Numbered from the stretch's first letter, positions 1 through 12,060 are shown. The stretch: DNA of 64,000 bases from Ophioderma brevispina (GCA_023653785.1 JAMKCH010049292.1:23254-87253); one strand, 5' to 3'. Translations and numbers: made by a program. The notes: a model not told the origin generated them from the sequence alone.

Positions 1-215
1 CAGCAATCCTGCCACCATAATCCTATATTGTTGATATAGTTTTCTATGACAAAAGTTGCACATACAAAAATCATCAATGTAAATGGTATACTCCCCTTAA
101 AGGTCCATGCCCAATCGTAAACAGCCTCATCCCCAGGAACTCATATTTACCAGAGTGTCAAAATGAGGTTGTCTGAAGAAAGCTACTACCGTGTTGTTCA
201 TATAAACCCCTGCTC

Positions 216-392
216 AAATAAACGCCCCTACTATTTTGGATAAAATGAGTTAGCTTACCTAAATCACATGATTTATGCCCAGATGTCGTAACCTGATCAT
301 ACTCTCTGTTTGTGCACATTGTAAATAGTTTCCATTTTTGATTGCAATAAACGCCCTCCCTTTTGAAAATGCCACCCCCGGGGCGTTTATTA
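216..392. repeat. Interspersed repeat with AATAAACGCCC motifs
   Basis: AAATAAACGCCCC occurs at 216-228, a second direct copy (CAATAAACGCCC) lies near 345-356, and the inverted form GGGGCGTTTATTA lies at 380-392. The outer pair could form a 12-bp stem around about 150 bases. This is seen directly. I infer a short palindromic interspersed repeat, but no target duplication is visible. Confidence 0.35.
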
Positions 393-483
393 GGAACAAT
401 ACGGTATTTTTATGTACCCTGAAATCTTAGGCAAAAATACGTTTGTTTGATGATGATGAAAAAATCCCCATTTTACAGATTAT

Positions 484-797
484 TTTAAAGTGGGTGCCTG
501 AATCATTGATAACCTCCTCTCCCCTTTTTCTCCATCAATTGAGATATTGGTATCAGAACCGTACACATTTTTATCATTATCCGCAGTGAAATTTTAGGCC
601 AAAGAAAAAAAAAATGTTATGAACAAAATGTCTTCATATTGGATCCCATTTTTAACACATGCTGTCCGATGGCCAATTTAGTGCACATATTTTGCTTATC
701 CAAAAGCGGGACCGGATATCTCAAATTAGTAACTCAGATATTTTTGGTGTTATGTTCCTGTAAGGGAGAATTAAATATCCGGTCAACCCACCTTTAA
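484..797 (+). mobile_element. MITE family C, copy 1 (TTAAAG...TTTAA ends)
   Basis: The left end reads TTTAAAGTGGGTGCC and the right end, reverse-complemented, reads CTTAAAGGTGGGTTG, so the termini are inverted. Inner sequence (GCAGTGAAATTTTAGGCC, then GGCCAATTTAGTGCACAT) recurs at 18361-18600, and the right half recurs at 56166-56270, which defines a family. There is no coding capacity. A TTAA target duplication is possible but not proven. Confidence 0.6.
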
Positions 798-2340
798 GGC
801 ACGTCTAAAATTTTAGCTCTCATATAAAAAGGATTGAAATATGTTGTGAAACTGTTACAGATGGCAAATGGGTGCACCTTTCAAAGGTCTTGTTCAGTCA
901 TCTTGGGGCTGCATATTTCTCACTGTTATTCTTCAAATTCAGCCATCACACCTTTTAATCTTCCCCAATTGGGGATGAAACCATGCCATTAATGGTTAAC
1001 CAGTACCGGGATTAGCAGCGATAATGCAGAGAATCGAAAAAAATGTGGAATGCATTTTTTAAACTTATAATCAGGGATAAGCGTGTACAATTCCATATAA
1101 ACTGCTTTAATGTTGAAAAACCACCAAATAGTAAGTATTTGAGGAAATTGTCATGCAGTTCTCCCAAATAGACATACGGCGACGGCATCTCAAAATCTGC
1201 ACTAAACAGCGGATCGTGGTTTACACCAGTGACAAAAAAACAAAGATCATAATGTTTGTGTTTGGGTCAAGGCTGTTATTGATTATGGTGCACAATATCA
1301 CGCTGAAAATCTGTGATATTCACCGGGAAAGGCTTTTTTCAGCTCAAGTAGGAATTTTGATACGCACAATAGAAATTACAGGATCAGATAAAAGTACTGT
1401 CTTGTTCGTTAATACACGGATTTCAAGCCAACCACTTGGAGGTTACGTTCAGCATATATCCATGGCAGTAACGAAAATATAAAAATAGAATTTTTATGGA
1501 TTTTTTCGGATTAGCAAATCGTTGCTAATCATTTAATACTCACCATGTAACAGGGTAGTGGCCCTAAAAGGGCCAAAGTGCAATAGGTGGCAAAAGGTCT
1601 CCTGAGGCCAAGGTGCAATTACGGCATCAGGCCTTGATTGCATGCCGGTGAGCCATTTTCCACGCAGAAGAAAAAAGCTTTTTAGTCTCACAACTCACAT
1701 GCAATAGGCGCATAGGTCTCCTGTTGGGGAAAGACATCACAAGGCAAATGAACGCCAATTGTTTGAAACGTCTTTGCGGGGATAGAGCGGCCCAAAGTCA
1801 AGTGAAAGCAATGACCGGAATGTACGCTCTACTTCCGGGTTTGCAAATTTGACCTCTTAAAACACAATGCTAAATTTGAAAGGCCAAAGTACGTCCCGTT
1901 GGGACACCCTGCGGGAGTATCTCTTGAAGTGATGACAGCACTATCTTACTTACTGTTAATTGATGCTAGAAGAATGTTTCTTGCTGCTCGATCTATGCTA
2001 TAATCGTTTGGATTCACGATAGTTAATAAAAAGAGAAATTGGAGTGACATAACAAAGAAAAGGTTGCCTATCAGAAAGCGCTCTGCTATGATCTCACACA
2101 TTCTACAAGTGCTCCCAGTGTTGCCAATTCAGTAACCTGGCAAGAAAAGAAAACACAGGTTTAAATATTTCCTTCTACTACGTTAGAAGCAAGGATCTCC
2201 TTATTTTCATGAACCTAAAAGTGGACAAAAAGATGATCTAATTCTAAAGTGTTTTCGTCACCAACTTTATGTGCTGGGGTAAAAATGTAGACCAAGAAAA
2301 GAGCTACACGAATTGCCATGCTACTGCTACTTAAAAGCCA
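798..2340. other. No supported gene
   Basis: AT-rich sequence. A 109-codon ATG frame at 1153-1482 has no recognisable domain and no flanking splice signals that I trust. A patch at 1550-1900 repeats short motifs such as AGTGCAATAGG and AGGTCTCCTG and may be an old repeat. Nothing else can be supported. Confidence 0.5.
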
Positions 2341-2348
2341 AAAAAAAC

Positions 2349-3570
2349 AACTGGAGACAGATCTGAACACAGTCGAGGTACTGACCTTTGACCGTAAATG
2401 ACTTTGATCTCGAAAATATTTGGAATACATGTATTAGAAATAATCCTAAGGGATGATCTCAAATGTCAGCTCTATCGGAGCATTTTGGAAATTGATTTGA
2501 CCCTTAATGACCTTTGACCTCTGAAAATATTTTCACATGCTTATAATTCCGCAGAATCATTTCAGTAAAATTCAGTTAATCGGAGCACTTGAAAATTGAC
2601 TCTGACCTCGAAAAATTATTTCAACATGTGAGATGTCATAAGGATCATTTCAGAAAATTCAGCTCAATCGGAGCATTTTGAAAATTTGACCTTTGACCCC
2701 GAATGACCTGCAGTGACTGTATGGAATTTATAACGTACATCTGTGCAAGTATCATCAATCTACCTTGCATATGCAGATATGATTGTTTAAAGAATAGTTT
2801 AAACTCAGGCCGAAATGCCTCTTAAGGAAATGTGATCGCCATTTCATAAGTAACTTGGAGGGGGTGTCAAAGTACACCATATATGTGAGTCACATGTCAT
2901 GTACTATGTAATCTGTATAAGAAGTAGCATTTTTAGTGAAATCAGGTTATTGACCCTTGGGACCCCAAATGACCTTGATGAAAATTTCAATTACCTTTTG
3001 TAGGGGGTGTCAAACTACCCACATACATGGGTCACATGATCATACAATGATATTTGTAGGAGAAGTAGCGTTTTGAAGTTTTGACAGAAAGAACAGATCT
3101 GGAGACAGATCTGAACATCAGTCTAGGTAGTGGACCTTTGACCCTAAGTGACCTTTATCTCGAAAATATTGTAGACATATTTTAGAATGCATAATGGAGC
3201 ATTTCAATTTCAAAGGTTCAGCTCAATCGGAGCCTTTTGAAAATTTGACCTTTGACCTGTTTAATGACCTTTAACCTCGAAATTATTTTGCAACTATGTT
3301 TAGAATGTCATAAGGTCATTTCATGTCAAATTTCAGCTCATTCGCATTTTGAAAATTTGCCCTTTGACCTCTTAATGACCTTGACCTCGAAAATATTTTC
3401 AACATGTTTAGAATGTATAAGGATCATTTCATCAAATTTCAGCTCAGTAACATTTTGAAAATTGTGCTTTGGACCTCTTAATGACCTTTGCCTCGAAAAT
3501 ATTTCACAGGTTAGACTGTCATCAGGATCATTTCAGTCCAATTTCAGCGCATATAGTTATATTTTATACA
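2349..3570 (+). repeat. Satellite-like tandem repeat with DR1-type TGACCTTTGACC motifs
   Basis: Degenerate units of about 110-125 bp recur. Each has TGACCTTTGACC, then a CTCGAAAATATTTTC-like segment, then AAGGATCATTTCA, then TTCAGCTCAATCGGAGC. The motif starts near 2382, 2508, 2688, 3135, 3246 and 3359. A longer period is also visible: CTGGAGACAGATCTGAAC occurs at about 2351 and 3099, about 750 bp apart. Between the two blocks (2868-3075) a different unit of about 130 bp (GGGGGTGTCAAACTAC) occurs twice. The motif is a direct repeat of the nuclear-receptor half-site AGGTCA with one-base spacing. Any binding is inference. Confidence 0.75.
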
Positions 3571-3664
3571 CACTAAGGCGAACTGCTCCATATTTACCGC
3601 GATGCGTAAAATTATGTCCCCGCCGAATATCGCGATCACGAAGTGACAACTAAAACTGCACAGT

Positions 3665-4030
3665 CCACCCTTATTTTATATTAATAACACCGACCTTTAT
3701 ATAGCGCCTTTTCCACAGGATCAAAGCGCTGTTGCCTATTATTAGTACTCTGGGATTACGCTGGCTTCAGGAAATCGTCAACAATCATTTCGCTTCATTC
3801 ACCCAGGCCGGCAGCCGGCCAAGCGCACATGCCTATCAGCACTTAGATTGTAGATATCCCCCATAACAGCTAACCCAATATCGCTTTGGTCGACAAGCAA
3901 GTGAGGTAAAGTTGCCTTTCCCAAGTGCAACAACACATTGCCCCAGCGGGGCTCGAACCCACAACCTTGACATGATCGGCAGTCATATCCACTGGACCAC
4001 TGGTGGCCATCATAGTTTCGCCAAAAGACT
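3665..4030 (-). mobile_element. tRNA-derived SINE
   Basis: On the minus strand from about 4012 a tRNA-like head reads TGGTCCAGTGG (A-box-like). About 40 bases later comes GGTTGTGGGTTCGAGCCCC, whose GTTCGAGCC matches a polymerase III B box. The body includes GCCTATCAGCACTTAGATTG, which recurs exactly in a diverged copy near 30742. The other end carries TTTATATAGCGCC, a motif common at the tails of SINE-like repeats in aquatic animals. An open frame across it (3799-4050) is incidental. Confidence 0.7.
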
Positions 4031-4799
4031 TGAAAAAAATGGTTACTCAAGAAAATGACTCAAGAATTCTTAAAATTCATCAGCAAAATCCCTGAAATTC
4101 CTAAATTGTAAGTAAAATATGATAATTAATTAAATTTTGGCAACACTATTTTTTGAAAAATCAGTGACCACATTTTAATTGGGACCCATACGGGGTCCCT
4201 GGGAAAGCGGCGAAACATTGAATTTTACGTATTTTCACATTTTCCAAGAATGAAACTGCTGGCAACCCAAATAAATGACCACGAGTACAACCATACTAAA
4301 AAAAATTTTGCCCAATCTAATCAGGTTTGAGAACTCATCACCGCCTTCCGTTCCTTCCACAGTTACATCCATATGTATAACAATAATAACAACGCTTACA
4401 GACCTCCAGAAAACTTGTACACAAGCCGTGCGGGAAAAATTTCATCAATTAAATGCAAATTAGGATACTTAATTAGCATATTTTAAACACACAAAAAAAT
4501 CTAATCAGGAGTTGAGAACTTCATCAACCTGCTTCTTTTTGTGACCAAGTTACATCATCGTAGCCCTTACGGAACTCCAGATAATTGTACAAAATGTTGA
4601 ACTTTTTCTCTGTGCAATATTGACTTTTTCCCTTGACCTTTCGCCGTCCTTACCCCTGACAGACCAAGGGGCGTACCCTGGGGAATGAATTACAAAGGTT
4701 GAGTTGGGGGGTATCCCCTCCAACAATCTACCAAAGTTTGGCTACTCAGGCTCCCCAGAAAAAAAGATAGGCCCAAATGTTCCAGGGTTAACATTTTTA

Positions 4800-4879
4800 T
4801 ACGGACATACGGACATACATACGGACGGACATACATAACGGACGGACATACGGACGACTACGGACGGACATAACGACGG
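4800..4879. repeat. Degenerate CGGACATA microsatellite
   Basis: About 80 bases of ACGGACATA and ACGGACGGACATA variants lie immediately before a strong hairpin. The two probably form one repeat unit, since a similar ACGGACAGACATAC patch occurs at 63018-63033. Confidence 0.75.
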
Positions 4880-4887
4880 AGCCCATT

Positions 4888-4924
4888 TTATGTCCCCTGC
4901 CGAACTTCGTTCGGCGGGACATAA
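4888..4924. repeat. GC-rich hairpin next to the microsatellite
   Basis: The arms TTATGTCCC..GCCGAAC and GTTCGGCGGGACATAA pair over 16 bp, with a two-base bulge and a TTC loop. A degenerate first arm (TTATGTCCCCGCCGAA) recurs near 3613. It probably marks the end of an interspersed repeat whose body continues to about 5050, resembling the 2868-3075 units (ATGACCTGTGATCAAAATTTCAAT). Confidence 0.6.
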
Positions 4925-5050
4925 AGGATTTGACCTAGTGACCCCCAGATGACCTGTGATCAAAATTTCAATAAAGTCACTTTTTTGCAGGGGATTCAAA
5001 CTCCACCAATACATGAATTCACGTGATCATATATTAATCTGTAGGAGGAG

Positions 5051-6025
5051 TAGTGATTTGAATCTGCACGTAATTTGATGTATTTTTTGACCTAGACCAC
5101 TTAATCATGCGTCCTACAGAATGACAGTATTAGTTTTGAGATTTGAACTAATTATAAAGAATTTTTGCAGGGGGGAAGGTCGTATAATCTTTGGCAACTT
5201 CTGCGCAAACATAGTAATTGAGTCGGCAACCCATAAGAGCTTTATGCGCATATGATTCGTTGTTACGCTGCAGAGAAATGTGACCCCTTGGTGACGAGCT
5301 GCATTTGTCTTTGCAGAATCAGTCTTTGCGCAGAGGTTCGGTGAAAAGTATTATATATTACGAATTTCAATAATCAAGGGTTTGCCCAAATTAAAGACAA
5401 TCCAAGAACAAGAAAATACAATTCAGATTATTGGTGGCGAAGTTAAGTATGGGATAGACGCATTCAACATGGGCATTTTCCAACAACGGCAAACTTAGTA
5501 TTATATAACCTGGCCTGGCGACAACGTAAATAGTACTGTACAGTCATGCTAGTACAAAAGTCTACATGGTATTGCGTTAGTTAAGTAAACATGTAAAGTT
5601 ACAGCATGTACCAGACTTTCCAGTTTCCACCTGCACCAAACTCTGGGAAAAGAACTTGTATTGTGCCACCACCCTATGAATTTGCAGCCTCAACGGAATA
5701 AATGCATGTGAAGGATTGTGATGGCAGAATACTTCATCCGGCTCTGCATTGGTTGCGGAGAGTTATGGTTTTGGGGAATGCTTCTGCCAATATATAGACT
5801 ATACTATTTTGGGGGGGGATGAATTTAGGATTTGCCACACTTAAAATTCGGCACCTTTAGCATGCGGTTTATTCCGTAACTTGCCGAATTCGTAGCAACA
5901 AAAAACAAGCCTGTGGCAGAAGATAAATTCTTTCCTTTTGTTATAATCATTTATAACATTCGCCGATTCGGCATTACTTCAAGGGACGCCTCACCAGAAC
6001 AGCGGGAAAATATTTATGGGAAGAA
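5051..6025. other. No supported gene
   Basis: AT-rich sequence without a recognisable exon, RNA gene or strong repeat. A run of eight Gs lies at about 5811-5818. Confidence 0.45.
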
Positions 6026-6029
6026 GTCC

Positions 6030-6175
6030 GCCGATTTAGAGCAGGAGGACCACCGAAGGCTCAGAGAAAACCCTGCAAGAAAGGAAATCAACATACGGCC
6101 ACTGGATCGGGGACTGGGAATGAACCCAGGCTGCATTGGTGAAAGGTGAGCGACTCAACCTTCCAGCTTTATTAT
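6030..6175 (-). mobile_element. tRNA-derived SINE (GGAGGAAACC type)
   Basis: The plus strand shows GCAGGAGGACCACCGAAGG, GAGAAAACCCTGCAAG and then GAACCCAGGCTGCATTGG. Read on the minus strand, GGTTGAGTCGCTC (A-box-like) is followed by GGGTTCATTCCC (B-box-like). This matches a widespread tRNA-headed SINE layout. An open frame through it (5913-6149) starts with GTG and is not a gene. Confidence 0.5.
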
Positions 6176-6517
6176 CTGTAATTGAGTGTTGGCAGCATAT
6201 ATTCTTTCCCTGGCCATGTCCCTAAATTAGAATGAGTGAGAAAAGTTGTGGCAGTAGTCATGGCAGTGCATGGCCCATTTTCCTTCAAAATTTGCAATAT
6301 TAAAATGCAAATGTCAGCTTTAAGGATGAGATCTGAATGACAATACTGTTAATGAATGCATTTGACAATAAGTTGGATATGGTAGGTAGTTTAAACTTGT
6401 GGTTCGATTCATAGCCAAACATCGTCATCAAATTTGACATTGTGAAGCCAGTAGTGCTTTCTGTGAAAAGTTAGGAAGTTTGACAATGGGTCCCAATCCA
6501 GGTTTTATTAAAAAATA

Positions 6518-6806
6518 TTAATGTGGCATTTCGTGATCCATATCCTCGTCCCCACGACTTAACCAAACAAATGTGGAGATTTTTATATCATTGAAACAAG
6601 TTAGCCTTATTAAATCACCTTGTGCCCAATCTGTAGCATCTGTAAAAATTCGCAATTTTGTATTTCTGTCCGTAAATGGACATAAATTACAACACAGTGT
6701 CCTATGGGACCGGACCACAGATGGGACAGCAAAAGTTGTGGATAAGCTTTTCTGAAGTAATCAAAGAATAAAACAGAAGTTGCGACAATCACGAAATGAC
6801 CTTTAA
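6518..6806 (-). mobile_element. MITE family A (reverse orientation)
   Basis: Ends are TTAATGTGGCATTTCGTGATCC and, reverse-complemented at the right, TTTAAAGGTCATTTCGTGATTG. Inner blocks (TTCGCAATTTTGTATTTCTG, TCCGTAAATGGACA, CAGTGTCCTATGGGACCGG) are reverse complements of blocks in the copies at 18687 and 32930. TTAA lies at both ends (6518-6521 and 6803-6806), consistent with a TTAA target duplication. Open frames here are repeat-derived. Confidence 0.7.
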
Positions 6807-7507
6807 ATCAGTCATATACAGGCTGAGCCTGCTTTTAACATTATTTGTCAAGGGACACAATAGTAACCTTGTATTAAATTTGTTCATATGCCTTTCTTCA
6901 GGTTTTTTAACATTTTGTGGTCAGTTTTAAAATCTGAAGTAAATAAAACGTGGAAACAATTAGTTACTATTAAACATAATAGCCAAAAATAATGATTTTT
7001 AATTTGATATGGTACATCAAGTAGCAAAATTAAGTTTACTGTTGGTGAAAATTCACTCTAGGTAGGTATCTATTTTTGGCCATCCGCACTTTCAAAAATA
7101 CTTTACAAATTAAATACACAATTTTGTCTGAATTCTTCTATCGCATGCACGCAAGCAAGTAGCAAGTACTGGAGTCAGGATTCTAGTATCCCAGATTACG
7201 GAGGCCTCTGGACAGGGCAAGGGAGACAAATTCGCTGAGTTGCGAGAATCAAAATTAATTGAAATGACACACTTATTACATAATCACTGGGAGGAAATGA
7301 TTCTCCAATCCGAATGCTCAAGAGAATCCTCGAGAATAGCTTCTGTGATTCTACGAGGAATTTGCATCCCTGCATGGACGTTTTATTTTGAGGCTGGGGC
7401 GAAATTGGAACAGTCAGGGGTTTTCACCCTACTAATTCGAAACTGGCTTGCGGTGTACATGTACAGTGTGACACTCGGTCCGAGGCGTCTATGAAGTAAT
7501 AACCAGA
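6807..7507. other. No supported gene
   Basis: AT-rich spacer. The 84-codon frame at 7240-7494 begins with a non-ATG start and shows no domain. Nothing further is recognised. Confidence 0.45.
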
Positions 7508-7756
7508 GTTGTAGTCCATACCTGTACCTGGGTACGAAATTGCGTACCCGTACCCATGATTTTGTCACATGCTGGACCCGTACCCCAGTCTCAGACCCAT
7601 ACCCACAGTCTCTGACCCGCCCATCCCATGGTCTCGTCCACTACCACGGCCTTGGATCCGTATCCAATGGTCTTGCTACCCGTATCCATATTCATGGTCT
7701 CTTGTCCCCATACCCAGTGTACGGATCTTTTTACCATACTACCTGTACCTTTTTGT
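7508..7756 (+). repeat. Degenerate ~20-27-bp minisatellite
   Basis: Imperfect copies of a unit like ACCCGTACCCATGGTCTTGTC follow one another (CCGTACCCATGATTTTGTC, CCATACCCACAGTCTCTG, CCGTATCCAATGGTCTTGC, CCCATACCCAGTG). Two overlapping frames read through it as proline/tyrosine/arginine-rich peptides (7540-7758, 7569-7856). These are a by-product of the repeat. Confidence 0.7.
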
Positions 7757-7913
7757 AAAATTTAGAAAAAAAAAATCAATTACTTATATACGGTATCTTT
7801 GTGTTATTAGAGATTATTGGATTTTATGTAGGAGTATCCAGGAGGCTGTTTGGTAGTGTGCAACCACATGGGTAAGGGCTTTGAGAAAGTAAAAATTTTT
7901 TATGCTGGTGTAA

Positions 7914-9561
7914 GGGGTCTACATGGGTTACCAAATTAACAAGGCTGTCGCCGTGTCGCGATTTAAGCGAACTTGGAGTGTCGCGGTTCGCTTTTTAGCC
8001 CAGATCAACGTGTCGCGTGTCGATCTGTAGATTGTGTGCCATGGATGTCGAGCATATTGGCATCGAAGGTTGGATTTTTATGCCTAAAATGGGTCAGGAA
8101 AATACGCATGAGAGAGGTATGAAATTGTTGGCAACGCTCTGTTTTTTTTAGAGTATGATGAAAATTAGCATTATGTTACTCCAAATTGAGCTGAAATGTG
8201 GAGAACAGTTAGAATCAAGTTGCGATAAATCCCGGGATAACATTTAACTTTATCAAATCGTCAATGTCACATCCATCGGAAAACTAAAGCCTACCGAGTT
8301 AAGTACGTACAGTTACCTTGTTTTAGGAATTCCTCTTGCATCGCCGTCTTAAAAAAAACGTTGTGCATGGCATGAATAATAATCATCGCCAGTCTTTGGA
8401 GCTATTTTGGGTACCAATTTGAATAATGTCTGAAATGTTTAGAGTCTAAGCCTTGGTAAGACTGTGTAAAAATGGTTGTAAAGGAAGAGCCACGAACAAG
8501 TTTGCGAATGTGCACCTGATGGTTGTAGTCAAGTGCTAAGCACGAAAACATAATTCTACAAACATTCAATGTCGGTTTGAACAATTTAAAGTTTGTTTTC
8601 CAAAATTCAGTGGATTCAATTCTAAGCGCTGAAAAAATACGGGCGAAATAAATTGATTTTATTATATCAGAAATGTTAGCAGAATTGGTAAAAACTGGTC
8701 TTCAATGCACGTTGCGGATTGATTTGTGTTGCTAATTGCAGTTGTTGGGCCGGTAGACTCTTTTTGCTGTCATTGTAATGCATGCAGTAATAGGTGTAAT
8801 GAAAGTATGCGAGTAGAAAGACCAACCCGAAATTTGCAATGAGGTATTGTTGACAACAAATTTGCAGCGGAGGGGGATTCCGAAGAATGTTGCATATATT
8901 TATCGGTCGCGGATTCCAACAATCCCTCATGATCAAAGAGGTAATTACAAGTTGTAATAAAACATGACTCAAAAACAGAGTCGAATCTTAAATCTCATTT
9001 TTGTTCGGTCTATTCACAGTAATTTTAATCACATAATTATTATTGAGTTAAGTAGTAAGAGGATTGTACAACAACTTTTTCATCAGGCTGAGTTTAACCC
9101 GTGTATTGAATGGAACATCCAAGCATTCATATGTAATTAGAAGTAAACAAAAACAACGGGTAAATAAGTTTAATAAGTCCAAATTATTTTAAAAAATCAT
9201 TTAAAAAATCAAACACTAGATTTTGACATTCAATCAATGATAATGTGTTTAATGCTCCAAATTTGTCATTTTATAGACTGAAAAGCGAAAATCATTTGGG
9301 GGGCTCCGGGGACGGCGGGCGGCGCGGCTGCTGGAAGCTGCCGGGCGGGCGGAAGTGGGTTTCGCGTGTCAAAGCATACGGAAGTTATGAAAGACGTACG
9401 TCGGTTTTTAATTTTCCCCAAAAAGTCGCGTGGTTCGAACGATAACAGTCATTTTTGGAAAATGTCCGGCGCTCGATAAGAGACTGCGTGTCGAAAAGTT
9501 CGCGGGATAAGAAAGGCCGTGTCGCGCTGTCGCGCGTGTCGATTTTTACCCATGTAGAACC
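7914..9561. mobile_element. 1.65-kb TIR element with GTGTCGCG subterminal motifs
   Basis: The left end GGTCTACATGGGTTA (about 7916) and the right end, reverse-complemented GGTTCTACATGGGTAA (about 9561), form terminal inverted repeats. Flanks TGGTGTAA (7906-7913) and TGGTGATA (9562-9569) agree at 6 of 8 positions, including TGGTG, a plausible target duplication. Inside each end are several GTGTCGC motifs. A GC-rich block at 9299-9370 contrasts with the AT-rich interior. No transposase is recognised, so it is probably non-autonomous. Confidence 0.6.
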
Positions 9562-9569
9562 TGGTGATA

Positions 9570-11150
9570 GTGCATGGGGCCCGGTGCCAGGCCTGGAAAA
9601 AATGTTAATTTCACAGGAAGCAGGACAAAATTTCATACCAATTATTATTGAAGATTTCCACCATTTCTATGTAATTCTTTATTCCAATTTTCCTCCTAAT
9701 GACCAAATTCCCTGGAAGGAGATTCCTAATTTCCACATTTTTCCAGGCCTGCCGGGCGCCCAATGAAAGGGACACACCATGTGGGTTAATGCAGTGTTTT
9801 TTTTAAAATTTGTAATGAACTCTGTATAATGACATTGGCATTTTATAATGATATCCTAATATGCGGTTTTTTTGGGGGGATTGGGGGGGGGCAGACACAA
9901 ATAATGCATGTGCAATAGCCCTATTCAATACTGTGCTAATATGATGGTTAACCACTAAATGGCGGTTTTTTGTTTTATCTTGGGAAGGAAATGGATTTGA
10001 GGGCTCAAAGTCAGGACGCCATTCGCCAATGGAAAACTCCGGCCTTTTCCATCTGCTATCAAAATCGACACAATTCCGGGGTAAATCGGGGGTCCCAAAG
10101 ACGATAGGACACACACTTTAATACCTTTAAAAGACCCACAGGCCCTAGACTATATACTTAAATTATGTAAGCATGAACACAATCTACAGGTTTGGAATTA
10201 GCAAACTGGTTAACATAAACATATGATCAGGTTAAATACACACTACCATCTCAAAAATTATTGACTACCCATTATTTTGTTTTTGTCGTTGTTTAAGCAT
10301 TTTTGTAAAGATATCATGACCCAAGAGAGCAAAAATGGAAAAATAATGGGTTTGGGTTACACCTTTTACTGTAACTCAAGAATAAATGACCAGCCTGATA
10401 TTTAACTTAAAGAACCTATAAGTGATTGCTTAAATCTGAAAATTTTTAAAAATTTTCAAACTTCAAAAATAAAAATTCTTGCATTGTCTCTAACAAGTAT
10501 CAGGTTTCCTAACATACCTCTACATGTACAATGATTATGAGCCAAAAAGCAACCTACTATAAGGACAAAATTGGATAATTTAGTTATTATGGGAAAATTA
10601 AAAGCAATACCAGCACATTTTTGAGGGCACCCACAATTCTGAGATTTTTGCACAGGTCATTGGTAATGGCTTATCCTGTGAATGGTAAAGCTCGAACTTG
10701 TCTACGTGTCGCAAAAGAAGGACTTTGTAATTAGGATAATTTTATACGTGGTGCTGGAAAAGTCTGTCAATATGAAATAAGTAGGATATAGCGCCATGTA
10801 CGTGTCTATGCTATCCATTAGTTGTTCGTTCAGTGGTTCAGGAAAGGTCAAGCTGGTCATATTGATGAGGTGGTACTATTTCATCAATGGTCGGACAAAA
10901 ATTGGCATTTCCAGCTCGCGTTAAATTACAATGCCGGATATGCCGATCTATTACAAAATCGATTTCTTTTATACACAAATACGCACTTTTGAGCATTACC
11001 AATCGAGTATAAATGCTAGACAATACCCAGCACTACTGTGCAAACATTTCAAATTTTGAAAATTGGAGAGCGATTACCACATGACCAAATTCATACGTTG
11101 TAAAAGCACGGCCAAGTAAAATTTCAAACTTTTAACTTTAAGTTACCCTT
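9570..11150. other. No supported gene
   Basis: AT-rich sequence with short G runs at 9872-9890. The 103-codon minus frame at 9803-10114 has no recognisable domain. GGACACACACTTTAATACC near 10108 and GGGACACACCATGTGGGTTAA near 9767 look like interspersed-repeat ends, but I could not pair them confidently. Confidence 0.4.
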
Positions 11151-11525
11151 GAATATGACCTTTGATCCCCAAAATGACCCCTCAAAAAACATGACCACAA
11201 AAATCGTACGGCAGACTATAAACACCATACCAAAACTTCATTATCCATAATAAAAGCCGGCCAAGTACTCAATAATTGACCCCTGGATGACCTTTGACCC
11301 CAAATGACCCATCGAAACCTGACCCACAAAAACTTGTACTGCAAAGCTCTACCACCATTACAACATGATATGTCCAAGCACGGCCAAGTTACACAAGACG
11401 AACCCTTGGATGACCGGTTGACCCCAAAACGACCCCCTGAAAATGTGGCCATTAACCTCGTACAGCGAAGCTCTACCACGATATCAAAATTCATATCAAT
11501 ACGTTAAAGCACGACGGGCCAGGGT
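11150..11525 (+). repeat. DR1-containing satellite (~125-bp unit), left part
   Basis: Units begin at the TGACC-TTGACCCC motif at 11157, 11288 and 11411 (spacing 131 and 123). They continue with ATGACCCCTC, GTGACCACAAA, TCGTACGGCGAAGCTCTACC, AAATTCATATCCATACG and AAAGCACGGCCAAG. The same unit occurs at 13089-13370. The last unit is interrupted by the element at 11526. Confidence 0.75.
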
Positions 11526-11877
11526 TTAAGGGACACATCAGTGATTGAAAGATAGTTGGAAATTGCAGGAAGGAATAGCTTCAAGTTGAAGATTAAGTCT
11601 GTCGAATTTCATAGTTACCTTTTCCAGACTGTAGAATTGACAGAAAAGGAAGAAAAGGCAGTGTCCAAGATACGATTATCCATTCAATTAAGTGTTGTAG
11701 TAGGTCGTTCGGCCAATAATGACTAAAATCCCCCATTCTGTCCTTATTAGGTTGCTTCTGGTCTTATCATTGGCAGGGTTAGTAGGATACCTGTACTGTT
11801 ACATACATGCAAAAATCTGTGATTTTGATGTTTTTTTCGATTTTGCTGATTTAGCAAATCACTGATAGTGTCTTTAA
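11526..11877 (-). mobile_element. MITE family B inserted in satellite
   Basis: The left end GGGACACATCAGTGATTG and the right end CAAATCACTGATAGTGTC are inverted repeats, bounded by TTAA at 11526-11529 and 11874-11877. A full-length sister copy lies at 61032-61385 in the opposite orientation, sharing blocks such as CTTATTAGGTTGCTTCTGGTC and TTGCTGATTTAGCAAATC. The flanks are two parts of one satellite unit, so the insertion target was in or next to TTAA. Confidence 0.8.
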
Positions 11878-12060
11878 CCGATAACGACCCCTTTGGACCC
11901 CTCGAAAATGTGACCACAACTGTCGTCGGCGATATCTACAACCATTTTACCCCCAAAATTCATATCCGTATGTTAAAGGCGGCAAAACGTATAGCCGGAC
12001 AACCAAAAGTTGTCAAGCACGCCATTTCACACACCTTTGTAAAACAACCCGCAACAATGG
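11878..12060 (+). repeat. DR1-containing satellite, right part
   Basis: After the MITE the satellite resumes with ATAACGACCCC, CTCGAAAATGTGACCAC, AAATTCATATCCGTATG and TTAAAGGCGGCAAAACG. This matches the units on the left and those at 13089-13370. Confidence 0.7.

Noticed and set aside
1153..1482. 109-codon ATG frame
   Set aside because: No domain, no repeat of coding pattern and no splice context. The length is compatible with chance in this much sequence.
3940..4030. Functional tRNA gene
   Set aside because: A- and B-box-like words are present, but the cloverleaf arms do not pair and the unit continues into a SINE body.
7540..7856. Two overlapping frames rich in Pro, Tyr and Arg
   Set aside because: They are simple read-through of a degenerate minisatellite.
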